Shown: piece by piece, positions 1 to 10,041 of the stretch
How the letters are laid out: each line of letters starts with the position of its first letter
Numbering within the stretch: the stretch's first letter is position 1
Origin: Symbiodinium natans
Lineage: Eukaryota > Sar > Dinophyceae > Suessiales > Symbiodiniaceae
Reading direction: 5' to 3'
DNA length: 64,000 nucleotides
Assembly (NCBI GenBank): GCA_905221605.1
Contig: CAJNDS010000680.1
Location: forward strand, 171,204 to 235,203
Notes under the pieces: generated by a model
What the model saw: only the letters and a program-made list of their open reading frames with translations
What the model was told of the DNA's origin: nothing
Databases searched by the model: none
Made by a program: the position numbers and the translations under genes

Positions 1-294
1 ATCAAAGGCTCAAGACACAAGACAGTCACAAGACACAAGCTTGATGCTGCTACGCATGCAATCTCACTGCGCAAGCTGATTCAGGCTTCTGGGGTTGTGG
101 GCACGACACGCTGCCACATCGCTGGGCATGCGCTGGGTAAAAACCCGACAATCTGGAAGGCCATTCTTCCTCGTCGCCATGACCATCGGATTTTTCGGTT
201 GTTCCGCATCTGCGATGTAAAATGCTTCACATCTCAGCTGAGCGGAATAACAAACACTACACAAATACAAACGAATGACACACACAAAACTCAC

Positions 295-546
295 AAGCCC
301 GAACCCACCCACCGACCCAATCACGCCGGGCCGCAGCGTACCGCAGCTCAAAGCCCAGTAGCTCCCCGAAGCTTCGTCCCATGTGAGCCAGGGCTCACCC
401 CGCACGGATTGGATTATGCCTGTCTCAAAGATTCGTTTGACGTAGCTCCTTGTGGTGGAGCCAGTTTTCCTCTGGTTTTGTGCATGCCTCTGGATGGCCG
501 GAGTGCCGTCCGGCTTGTACCATGCAACGGTGCGGCGTTGTCCTTC
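295..546 (-). CDS. Internal exon of unrecognised gene (partial, left edge)
   Basis: An 84-codon open segment on the minus strand starts right after a TTAG acceptor (547-550) and ends at a strong GTGAGT donor (289-294). It reads through motifs such as TVAWYKPDGTPA, YVKRIFETGI and EPWLTWDEASGSYWAL, which look like normal globular protein. I do not recognise the family. A continuation lies at about 64-209, where two frames are open: one ends SLNQLAQ before a stop, the other ends in PTTPEA before a stop. I could not decide between them. The gene's other exons would lie upstream, at higher coordinates. Confidence 0.5.
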
Positions 547-723
547 CTAAGGCTGTCAGGCTACGGCAACAACACATGATCATGACAAGAGAGTGAGCGG
601 CTGAAACAACAAGTGACGACTTCCATGTTTATAGATGCATACGATATGCTTGTACGCTACACATAGAGCGCTGCGTATCACAAAGGCGTGTCAGCGCTGC
701 CCGCGCTGCAAAGCCAAGTATTA

Positions 724-1048
724 TCAGCTAGAGTCTTGGTAGATTTCGAAGATCTTCTCCAGCAGAACAACACCTGTCTCCTTGTTAAACCGATCAGTGA
801 GATCCAACGATTGTCCGAACAGGACTTCGTGGGCGCGTTTGTACCTGGATGCGATAAGGGTCTCATGAGCTCATGTTACTACAGCAGCTACAGCCGCTAC
901 CGCTTGTTACAGCTGTTACAGCAGCTACTTTTCGCCGAGAGCAGCACGCATCTTGCATGGATTCCTTCACTTCCTTGGCATCTTCTCCGGCGTTGTTGCT
1001 GCCATTCAGAGAGGTCATCTCCCTTAGATTCCCTAGAGTATCGCTCAT
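724..1048 (-). CDS. Short two-exon gene, C-terminal part, unknown function
   Basis: The last exon (724-844) follows a CATCCAG acceptor and reads 39 residues with the core LFGQSLDLTDRFNKETGVVL and KIFEIYQDSS, then a TGA stop at 724-726. An upstream open segment begins with an ATG at 1048 and reads SDTLGNLREMTSLNGSNN and AKEVKESMQDACCSRRK, ending near several GTA donors at about 905-935. The exact junction phase was not resolved, so the gene model is tentative. It is acidic and polar with no membrane segment. The family is not recognised. Same strand as all its neighbours. Confidence 0.45.
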
Positions 1049-1817
1049 CACAACATCACCAACAAATTGTCTTTTTGTTGAATAGATTTCTCACAGAAAC
1101 AAACTACGCACTGCCAGATGTTTGGGTCACGCCGGCGCACCGGTCACACCTGTCACATCGCCAAACATGACTAACGTCTAGCGTCCTCGGTGTTGATCCT
1201 TCTGGATCGAGTCGATTCAACGGGATTTTGGTTGTGTCACGTCACGTCGCGTAGCTTGTGCCAAAAAGGCTGCGACACAGCAGCCAATCAATAGCAAACA
1301 ACAGCTTATGTCGTGACTGCGCAGCAACACTGTCTACATTGACTCAAACGAAATAAGTGTCCGACCACGTCGAGCAATTACTGGTTGCCACTGGTTGCCG
1401 CACTGGTTGCCACCCAGCCAGCCGCAAAAAATATGCAATTGAATAAGTGCCTGACACTCAGGAAGAAAGCATGTGCATGAGTCGAGACATGTCACATGAC
1501 AACGACCATTGCTGATGGTTATGTGTAGTCACGACTCGGCGGCAAGCTGATCGTGCATTGCATCGGGATAACTTTTTTTTGTTTGCGTCAAGGTCCCGTG
1601 CAGCTGCAAGTCGTGGAACTCCATACACTGCATGCTGCATACCCAAGTGCTGCTAGCTGATGTTTGCTAGACATTGTGAGATTGTGAATATACATAAGAC
1701 TGTGGGTTCCCGACAAAGCAAAAGAGTCAGCTGGAATATTGCACTCCGTGCTGATGACTGATGACTCATGAATTAGGAACGCATCTCGTGAAAGTGCTCA
1801 GGTGCTACAAGACTACA
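1049..1817. other. Intergenic spacer, nothing recognised
   Basis: This stretch is AT-moderate and has many stops on both strands. A CACTGGTTGCCA motif is repeated in tandem near 1382-1412. No exon with coding-like composition and splice sites was identified. It probably holds the 3' flank of the methyltransferase gene and upstream signals of the small gene at 724-1048. Confidence 0.4.
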
Positions 1818-4378
1818 TCAGACTTGCCCGGCAATGCCCTCACCTCTGGCTACCCGGGCCATTGATGCCAAGACTGGAGATAAACGTGCGGATGGATTGT
1901 GTCGTCGGCACATAGTCTTCTCCAGGCCTCTGCGAGTCAGGTCATCGAGCGGCAGAGCACCGTGTGTCAGGATGTAGAACAACACAATGGCTACGCTCTC
2001 ATTGTGCATGCTGTTTCCCGCCATCCCGATTCTCGCTGATCTGCTGCATTCATCAAACGATGTCGTGGTTGGTACTGCTGCGAATGAACACATAGGCACT
2101 GAAAAGCTCAGCCACGTGTAGACTGGGAAGCCCTGTGCCAACAAGGCTTCGTTCGCAGTGAGCCATCTCGAATGATAATCGCTCCACATTACTCCTGTAT
2201 TCCTGAGCAGTGTGTGCATATGACTCCAACTAGAGTATGCACTGAAGTCGGGATTCTGTGCCAAGCTGTAGCATCGGTTCCTGCAAAGCTTCTCGTAGCC
2301 TTCCCGAAATCGTTGCTCCATCCTCGTGAGACACATAGAGAAAGATAAGCTGTTCGATGCTCGGGGCACAATAGCATTGCCGTCAGCATCCTTGTGTACT
2401 TGCGAAGATGGTCTGCTAGCTGCCCACTCGAGCTCCGACTGTAGCTCCTCATCAGTTGCGACAAAGAATGCATCCCAAGGTGGTGTAGCGTCGCCCGCGT
2501 CACATATGCAAGGTCGTGTAAACTTTGCCACAAAGTCCACGAGTTGCATGTGGAAACTGCACGTTTTGTGTAGATGTCTACCTACAACATATTGCCGTTT
2601 TCGAGTAATTGGCCAACCAATTGCACCTGCATCAACTATACATGATTGTATCTCGTACAAATCAGATAGTAGTTCACTTAATAGTGAAACCGGGAATTCC
2701 TGGACGTTTTCTTGAATCCAGTATGCCTCCTGTATCTGGCGGCGCATGCTGATGAACGACATCAACCCCCACGTTGTCGCTCCTTGTAGTTCAGCCCTGC
2801 CACCGCGAATGCTAAAATCAGTACACGGTGATCCTGCAACATGAACATCTGCCTCAGGGGTGTAGCAATACGAATTGCATCGCATGCAATACGCGGAGCG
2901 TTTGGTGCATGACGTCGCGCTCAGTAATAGTTCCCTCAAGACTTTGTCGCACAACCGCATGCGAGACAGTGTATCCTTAGAATCGGTAGGCCTGGTAGGC
3001 CCGTTATAATAATGCACTGACAAACCGTTCGTTCTCAAGTTCTCAACTTATCAACTCACAAATTGAACTACCAAAACTCAACATGTAACTCACGGAATCG
3101 TCGAGCAGCAAGTCTGTCAGCTACACCCGGCAGCCAAAACTCGTTGATGTCACTGAAGAGACAGTTCGGTCCAGCTGGATGAACCATCAACTCTTGCTGA
3201 GCACACGCAGCCCACTCAACTGCCCAAAGATTCTGAATGGCTGGAAGTGTTTCGGTCGAAACTGTTTCGCCCAAGCTTCTCAACAGTCCCGCGCCCAACA
3301 TAGCCAATGCAGTCGAAGGGCTATCAATTCCAGAGAATGAAGTAGATATCGACATGGATGCTAACCGTGCCTTCAAGCTCTGTGTGTACGCACGCTGGTA
3401 CTCAAATGTACTCTGCTGCATCAGCAAAGCTGTTCCCACCATTCGTTCTGGCCACTGGAATAAAGTCAGCAGTCGCTTGCGCCGCTCACATAACGAGTCC
3501 ACATGTGATTGTGATCTTGGTGTGCCTGGCGGTGTATCCTCAACAAGTGTGGGTTCGCTCGCCAAGTCCTCAGACTTGCTCGGCACGACTGTCACAGGCG
3601 CAGCTTGAGAAACATCATGCCCTTGCAGCATGCCTTGCACGGCAACATCGTCAGACAAGCCGCGTGTAACAGTTGCAGGTTCAACTCGATCCTGTACTTG
3701 CATGATTATATCTTCGTCTTCTGGCACCGGGACTTGCAATTCTAAAACATGCTTGGCCTCACCCTCCGCAGTGACAGCACCATGCACGACTTGCAACACA
3801 GCTGCAGCCTCGGCAGTAGTCTCTCGTGTCGTAAGCCATTCCGAAGTATGCTCCGGTTCGCCCTGCGCATTCGGATGTGCACACGCCGCAAGAGATGATG
3901 ATGTTGATGATGATGTCGTAGCCCCTGCATCACCTGTCTCTGCTACTGGTTTGGGCTCCGGAAGCACACCGTCTGCGTGTGAACCAGTCGCACTATGCTG
4001 ATCATCGTGCTGGTGACTATCATGCTGGCCAGGGAGTGTTGGATCTGCGTGCGATTGCAATGAGATATGCGTTGGCTCATCATCGTGCCGAGCATCAGCT
4101 AGATCTTCCGGCGCATGCGACTTTGGCTGAACATGTTTCCCGAAAAGGTTCCGCATGCCTTCGCTGGTCGCAATACCAAACCTCTTGACTTTATCATCTT
4201 TAGCGCGCTCATCAAGCTGGACACCTAGCGATGCTGTTCCATTGTCTTTGTTGCAAGGCTGCTTCCTTGGCGTTTTCGGAGGCGAGCCCCGATTCTTCTG
4301 GATTGAAGCCTTTGGCCCTGCCTTGGCTTTGGCTTTTGTGGCTGTGGCCTTGCCGTTACCAGATGCTTTCTTGCCCAT
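1818..4378 (-). CDS. C5-cytosine DNA methyltransferase, two exons
   Basis: The protein transfers a methyl group from S-adenosylmethionine to cytosine C5 in DNA. Exon 1 runs 4378-3094 and exon 2 runs 3016-1818, separated by a 77-base GT-AG intron (GTGAGT donor at 3093, TGTCAG acceptor ending 3017) that keeps frame and gives about 827 residues. The first 340 residues are low-complexity, Lys/Ala-rich then acidic. The catalytic domain follows: motif I FSGIDSPSTALAMLG (about residue 348), the acidic EW step and SDINEFW, motif IV SPCTDFS with the catalytic Cys (about 492), motif VI ENV (about 531), motif VIII TRKRQYVVG, a variable target-recognition stretch, motif IX-like LTANEALLAQGFP, and motif X GNSMHNESV near the C-terminus. 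All core motifs are present, so it looks functional. Neighbouring transposase-like and zinc-finger genes raise the possibility that it travels with, or regulates, a mobile element. Confidence 0.9.
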
Positions 4379-4825
4379 GGTCGCGCGACAGCTACCAGCA
4401 ACTAATACCTATTAGTAGACTAAAACCAAGACTACTAAGCACAAACAAATGCTGTATTGGTGCACTGTGTAACGACACATATGTCGCGTAGACACACGTG
4501 CGTGTCATTGCAGCAATGCGCCATGTACGGCACACGGCCTAGGTTTTATTCAATTGAGCCATAAGTGGTGCCTTGCAGCTTGCAGTATTGACGACGCACA
4601 CACAGACATGTAACATGAGTGAACCACATGTGCACACTCACATTGGTTAACTGTTGTGCGCAGTGACAGACGTGAGTGAAACCATGGAAAGGTGGAATGC
4701 GGCCTGCAGCGTGTTTCTTGAAGTCGGTTGAGCTTGACAGCCTGAGCGCAAATTATTTGCGCGCAGAAGCAACGGACTTAATGTATGGGTGTGCGATTGT
4801 AGTAGTGTAGCATCATTAGAATTAT
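4379..4825. other. Spacer upstream of methyltransferase gene
   Basis: Upstream side of the methyltransferase ATG. It contains no exon I can support and no recognisable core promoter. The spacer ends where the 22-base minisatellite begins. Confidence 0.4.
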
Positions 4826-6161
4826 GTCACAACTGAATTCTAAGGGCTTCTTGATAAGCCTCAGAATTAGAATTGTCTAGAAGAGATCCTCAGGACTGGA
4901 ATTCTAAGGGTTCCTGTGTGCCCTTAGGATTGGAGTTCTAGGGGAGACTGGGCGGTCTTAGGATTGGAGTTCTAAGGGAGGAGGGGGGCCTTAGGATTGG
5001 AGTTCTAAGGAGGTTGCCCCTGGGACTTAGGATTGGAGTTCCCTTAGGATTGGAGTTCTCTACCCTTAGGATTGGAGTTCTAAGGGGGGAGGGTGCCCTT
5101 AGGATTGGAGTTCTAGGGGAGACTGGGGGGTCTTAGGATTGGAGTTCGGAGGAGGGGGGGCTTAGGATTGGAGTTCTAAGGGTTCCTGGGACACCCTTAG
5201 GATTGGAGTTCTAAGGGGGAGGGTGCCCTTGGGATTGGCGTTCTAGGGGAGACTGGGGGGTCTTAGGATTGGAGTTCTAAGGGAGGAGGGGGGCCTTAGG
5301 GTTGGAGTTCTAAAGGTTCCTGGGACACCCTTAGGATTGGAGTTCTAAGGGGGGAGGGTGCCCTTAGGATTGGAGTTCTAGGGAAGACTGGGGGGTCTTA
5401 GGATTGGAGTTCTAAGGCCCCCCTCCCTTAGGATTGGAGTTCTAAGGGTTCCTGGGACACCCTTAGGATTGGAGTTCTAGGGGGGGGGGGTGCCCTTGGG
5501 ATTGGAGTTCTAAGGGTTGGTAGGGGGGTTAGGACTGGAGTTCTAAGGGTTTGCTGGGACACGCTTAGGATTGGAGTTCTAAGGGTTGGTGGGGGTTTCT
5601 TAGGATTGGAGTTCTAAGGGCTCGTGGGAGGGGGGGGCGGCCCTTAGCATTACAGTTCTAAGGGTTGGTGGGAGGGTCTTAGGACTGGAGTTCTAAGGGT
5701 TTGCTGAGGGGGGAAGGCGGTCCTTAGGATTGGAGTTCTAAGGGTTGGTGGCGGTTGTTAGGATTATAGTTCTAAAGGGTGACACCCTTAGGATCATAAT
5801 TCTAAGAGTCCCTGCAAGGTGGGCCTTAGGATTAGGGTTCTAACGGTTCCTGTGCAGGGTGGCCCTCAGGATTGAAGTTCTAGAGGTTTCTGGGGCTGTT
5901 AGGATTGGAATTCTAAGGGTTCATGGTGGGAGACCTTCAGGATTGGAGTTCTAAGGGTTCATGGGGGGTGACGCTTAGCATTGGAGTTCTAAAGGGTTCC
6001 GGTGCGCCCTTAGGATTGGAGTTCTGGGGGAGGGGGAGGCCTTAGGATTGGAGTTCTAAGGGTTTCTGGTACACCCTTAGGATTGGAGTTCTAAGGGGGG
6101 GTGGTCCTTAGGATTGTAGTTCTAAAGGTTCATGGTGGGTATGAGGATTGGAGTTCTAAGT
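4826..6161. repeat. GC-skewed minisatellite with hairpin units
   Basis: About 40 copies of a core CTTAGGATTGGAGTTCTAAG are separated by variable G-rich linkers of 5-20 bases. Each core is an imperfect inverted repeat: CCTTAG pairs with CTAAGG around a short TTGGAG loop. In the middle of the array the linkers recur in a fixed order (GGGTGCCC, then GGGGAGACTGGGGGGT, then GGGAGGAGGGGGGC, then GGTTCCTGGGACAC), giving a higher-order repeat of about four units. Units diverge toward both ends. The array ends only about 17 bases from the stop codon of the gene at 6178-8195. Confidence 0.9.
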
Positions 6162-6177
6162 GATCCCGGGCGTTGTA

Positions 6178-8195
6178 TTAGGACTCGTCCTTCTTCTCAT
6201 CTTGCTCTGGCTTCCCTTGCTGGCCACGAGCCGGCGTTCTGCTTCTGCCCCGGTTGCCACGTGCAGGTGTCTTGCTTCTGGCACGGGCCTTTGCTGCTGA
6301 GGAGAAATTCTGCTGAATCACACAACACACCTCACCTCACATGCTCGAACGCAATCATGATGCTTCCTTGCTCTCGTCCACAGGCGGCGTGGTCATCGAG
6401 ATGTCTGAGGTGTTCAGGTCGGTTGCCTCGCCAAGGTGACGGCGACAATACATGATATATTTGCACTGCTGCCGCTGCTGTAAGACTAATATACGACAAT
6501 CCACATGCAGCACCGAACCTTGCGGCGACGCCTGTCCTTGTCCTTGTCGCCCTTGTCCTTTTTCTTTGGCTCCTGTCGCTCCTTTTCCTTTTTGTCCTCT
6601 TGGTCCTTTGCCTTGGGCTTGCTGCTGATGTCGGTTGAAGCAGTGGCAGTCACAGCCTCATCAGATGATGAACTGTCATTCGAGCTCGAGCCATCATCGT
6701 CGGATGAACTCTTCTTGGACTTGCTTGCCTCTTCCTGCTTTCGCCTTTGCTCTGCCGCTGTTGTCTCCTTTTGTAGCCTATCACTTGTTTCCTTTTCCTT
6801 TTGCTCCAGCAAAGCTAGCCGCTTCTCCTTTTCCTGCAACCTCATCGCAAGCTGTCGGTCCTCCTCCTCCTGTATCGTGCGCCTGTACTGCTTGGCAGCC
6901 TCTTCATGTTGCTGTGCCTGGTAGGCTGCATCTAGATTCACGCGCATGGCCTCCAGGCGCTTTGCTTCTTCTGCGTTTGCTCGATTCATTTCAGTCACTT
7001 GCTGCCACTGCTGATGCATACGTAGCTGCTCGGCATGTTGTCTTGCTTGTGCTTCTTGCGCCCTCTGAGCGCTTTCATGCGCAGCCTGCACGTCCTGATG
7101 TTCAAGCAACATTCATAACAACAGCTACCTGCAAAGAAATCGCACACGGCATCACTTCGCAACACAACGTGACCCCATGAATTCAATACAAGGCACACTC
7201 TTCAGGTCAAGTCTGGCTGCAGGTCCATGAAATCCATGATAAGTCTGTGATGAACGGGTCCTGCACGTCACAATCATAGTCGCTAGTCGCAGCCACAATT
7301 AACTAGCTACCAAGAAGCGATCAAGCAAGACTTGAACAGAGACTGACCGCTCGACAATTTACACGCCAGTCCTCTGCAAAGTGGAGTCCGACGATGGGCT
7401 CGCAGCTTCTGTTTCGGCCGGGCTGGCTGTTTGGACGATCATGGGTGCTCGGGACGGCCGGGGCACGGGCTTCCGCGGCTGCTGCTTCGGCAGTTCTGGT
7501 GCCGGTTGCCGTTTCGGCTGCTCTGGTGTCGCTTGTGCTGGCAGCGGCGTCTGCTGTGTCGGTGGCCCTGGTGGCTGCGGTTGCCCTGTCTGTGGCGGCG
7601 CTGGCGGCGGCGGCGCTGGCGGCGGCGGCGCTTGCGCCTGTTCTGGCGCTTTTGCCACGCACGGCCGCATGGGTGGATACATAAACTGCGTTCCCGGGAT
7701 TCCGGGCGGTAGTCCCAGCAGGAGCGACTCGAGCGCGGTCAGTTGCAAAGGCACAATTGGTGGCGGCAGCAGAGCGCCGGGCGGAGCAAGAACTGGTTGC
7801 TGTGCCTGGAGGGCAGGCGCAGGAGGGACTGGCAACAAGCCAGGCTGCGGCTGCATCACTGTTTGTAGCGGTGGCGCGGGCGGTGCAGACATGAACGGTG
7901 CACTTGGGGCCCAAGGTTGTGGCTGCACTAGGTGTGGCGGGCGTGGAGCATACGGATGGGGTGGTGGCGGCGGCGGTGGCACCCACGACCACTTGGCCGT
8001 GGCGTTGCGTAGATCTGCCTGAGATGCCTGCACATTGGTCGCTGGGGTTGTGGTGCCTTGGATAGGTGGCTCTGGTCGTGACGGCGGCGGCACCAAACGC
8101 GGTTGTTGAGGTCGAGCCTTTTGTGGCAGCGGTGATGTGCTCTTGGGCGGCGTCTTCGGAGCCACCGCGGTGGAACAAGGCGGGGCTTCATCCAT
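6178..8195 (-). CDS. Proline-rich / coiled-coil / basic-tail protein, 4 exons
   Basis: Exon 1 (8195 to about 7370) starts MDEAPPCSTAV and is dominated by Pro, Gln and Ala runs such as PPPPPPPHPYAP. Exon 2 (about 7105-6523) is a long Glu/Gln/Lys/Arg coiled coil, for example EEEDRQLAMRLQEKEKRL, then a Ser/Asp-rich acidic stretch and a Lys-rich end DKDKDRRRRK. Exon 3 (about 6445-6366) reads LGEATDLNTSDISMTTPP. Exon 4 (about 6330-6178) has repeats KTPARGNRGRSRTPARG and ends DEKKDES before TAA. The modules suggest an RNA-binding, scaffold or nuclear structural protein, but no catalytic domain is visible. That these exons form one gene is inference from shared strand, spacing, splice sites and compatible composition. 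The plus-strand ORFs here are antisense shadows of this low-complexity sequence. Confidence 0.6.
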
Positions 8196-8780
8196 TGTCT
8201 TTCCGTCGGCTGCTGTTGTGTTTTAGTGATAGGCTAGGTGTTGGAGTTAGGAGCGTCCACAACACACATGACATACATGACAGAACTGACCCTATGGACT
8301 CGTACAGGCGTGCAAACGACATGCGTTAATCCACACTTCATGTCATGCAGCTCTGACGAGACCTGGAGAAAATTCTGCAGCACACACAGCGCAAAACACA
8401 AACGACACAGTCTCAAGCGTGACACAGCCCAAGCAAACACATGCGCTTGAAACATGCTGGCTGCTCACGTCTTGGCGCCCGGCCGGCTTGTCTCCACCGT
8501 CTCATCGGCTCGCGCGTGCAGAGAGTCATCGCCTGGCGGACATTACTAACAAAATGAGCACGCTGCGTTTGTGATTGCACTGCCGACAGCGACTGCGACA
8601 CACACACACATACAGTTACATCTCATCTCGACCTCAACTTTCGCATGTTGCAGTCAGTCAGTAAGATTCTGGCGGAGTGTACGCAATAGTTCCAAGCACA
8701 AGCTGCATGTACCGGCTCTGGATGACTTCAACCTCATTGGCATCACTCATATTTGTCAATTGACAAACACTACCCTGAAC
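8196..8780. other. Intergenic spacer, no gene seen
   Basis: No segment with coding-like composition bounded by splice signals was found on either strand. A short CA-rich stretch (CACACACACA near 8599) is present. Confidence 0.35.
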
Positions 8781-8782
8781 CC

Positions 8783-8943
8783 GGACCCTAAACCCTAAAC
8801 CCTAAACCCTAAACCCTAAGCCCTAAACCCTAAACCCTAAACCCTAAACCCTAAATCCTAAACCCTAAACCCTAAACCCTAAACCCTAAACCCTAAACAT
8901 AACCCTACCTAAATCCTAAGCCCTAAGCCCCTAAACCCTAAAC
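8783..8943 (-). repeat. Interstitial telomere-like array (CCCTAAA)n
   Basis: About 22 copies of CCCTAAA, mostly perfect, with a few CCCTAAG, CCCTAAAT and CCCTAAACAT variants. This is the only long array inside the gene-dense left third, together with the shorter one at about 9945-10023. It lies between the zinc-finger gene and the proline-rich gene, so it marks an intergenic spacer. Confidence 0.95.
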
Positions 8944-9038
8944 CACAGCCAGCCATGCGTGCAAGACTGCAGGACTTGACTGACCGATGATCTTCTCTCA
9001 CATGGCGTGTCTGACAAACTTAATGGCCTACTAGAAAT

Positions 9039-9911
9039 TCACTGGGCAGCTGACTGTCTTGACGGAGCAGCAGCACTGCTGGATGAAGCAGCCGCGCTGC
9101 TGGACAACAACTCCGAGCTGCTCAGCAGCCCCCACCAATCACAGTTGCAAGGCGACGGCACGCGGTGTTCGCGCAATGACGCAAGCATGACTGCATTGAT
9201 TTTGGTGAATTCGCCAATGAAATCCGTTCCAGAGCATATGTGATTGCAGAAGTCGTTCGCGCAGCTGTCGTGCCACCAATGCAAGCAGAAAGGACACTGC
9301 ACTGTGTTTCCCACGGCGCTTCTGCAGAAAACACATCTGTGAGTGTCGACAATTCCAGCTGCTTCTGGCACGTCCTGATGTTCACACAGTTCACACAGCC
9401 TACAGCCACTACATAGCCACTCACCTACCATGACCCTCCCAGCATGTTGCTCGTGATTCTCCAGCATACAAGCGTGATGCATCCATGTAGCACTATCTGT
9501 ATGTGTGTTTATATCAGAACGGCAGTGTATCAGAAGCCTACCACACAACACACGCGTTGACTCCCACAGGTCCTGCGTACCGACGTCATTGCAATCTCTG
9601 TCCGCAAGCTGCGCACGCACTAGGACATTCAATGACATCACCTCACAAAAGGCTTTCAGCCTCAGAAACTCTGACTGGACAGTATCCCTTCCAGCGTCTG
9701 TCTTCTTCAGCTTTCTCATTGTGGCTCCCACAAAGCTTATAAGAATGTCTGCGTGGTCCTGTTCAATGCACAATTCAGGAAAGCCCATGCCCGAACTGAC
9801 GCCAGTGCGATGCATGCTTGTGTCGGGCGTGGAATAAAGCACTTTGTTCGTTGCGTCCAGCAGCACCTGCCGGCCGGCACGTCTTTGAAGACCACGCCTG
9901 TGAAACAACAC
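9039..9911 (-). CDS. Zinc-finger (PHD/RING-like) protein, function unknown
   Basis: Open frame of about 290 residues on the minus strand. The middle is helical with no recognised domain. The C-terminal third carries closely spaced metal ligands: WLCSGCRLCELCEHQD, then CVFC, then CPFCLHWWHDSC. The Cx2C...Cx2C-x4-H-x2-C spacing is that of a PHD or RING-type treble-clef finger. After it come NCDWWG and a Ser/Ala-rich tail ending at TGA. The start is uncertain: a TTCACAG acceptor lies near 9900, so earlier exons may exist. Such fingers usually read histone tails or recruit ubiquitin enzymes, but which applies here cannot be told. It sits between the transposase-like gene and the proline-rich gene in the same orientation. 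Confidence 0.6.
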   Translation of the reverse strand: MLFHRRGLQRRAGRQVLLDATNKVLYSTPDTSMHRTGVSSGMGFPELCIEQDHADILISFVGATMRKLKKTDAGRDTVQSEFLRLKAFCEVMSLNVLVRAQLADRDCNDVGTQDLWESTRVLCGRLLIHCRSDINTHTDSATWMHHACMLENHEQHAGRVMVGEWLCSGCRLCELCEHQDVPEAAGIVDTHRCVFCRSAVGNTVQCPFCLHWWHDSCANDFCNHICSGTDFIGEFTKINAVMLASLREHRVPSPCNCDWWGLLSSSELLSSSAAASSSSAAAPSRQSAAQ

Positions 9912-9944
9912 GATTCAAGCACTATGTGTCATTCAACTATTCAA

Positions 9945-10023
9945 CCTAAACCCTAAACCCTAAACCGTAGACCCTAAACCCTAAACCTTAGGCCCTAGCC
10001 CTAGACCCTAAACCCTGAACCCT
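9945..10023 (-). repeat. Short degenerate telomere-like array
   Basis: Roughly ten copies of CCCTAAA with variants CCGTAGA, CCTTAGG and CCCTGAA. It ends 19 bases before the stop codon of the gene at 10042-15271 and fills most of the spacer to the zinc-finger gene. Confidence 0.85.
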
Positions 10024-10041
10024 ACAACAATCTAAGCTTTA

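Noticed and set aside
4826-6161. CRISPR-like array (repeat plus variable spacers)
   Set aside because: The linkers are short, G-rich and themselves repeated, and the setting is eukaryotic; it is a minisatellite.
6505-7180. Plus-strand ORFs opposite the coiled-coil exon
   Set aside because: They are Ser/Leu/Phe-rich shadows of Glu/Lys codons with no independent signal.
7381-8022. Long plus-strand ORFs opposite the proline-rich exon (7381-8022, 7394-7684 and 7431-7712)
   Set aside because: They are Gly/Ala/Cys or Arg/Leu low-complexity complements of Pro-rich codons; the minus frame starts with ATG and continues into coiled-coil exons.
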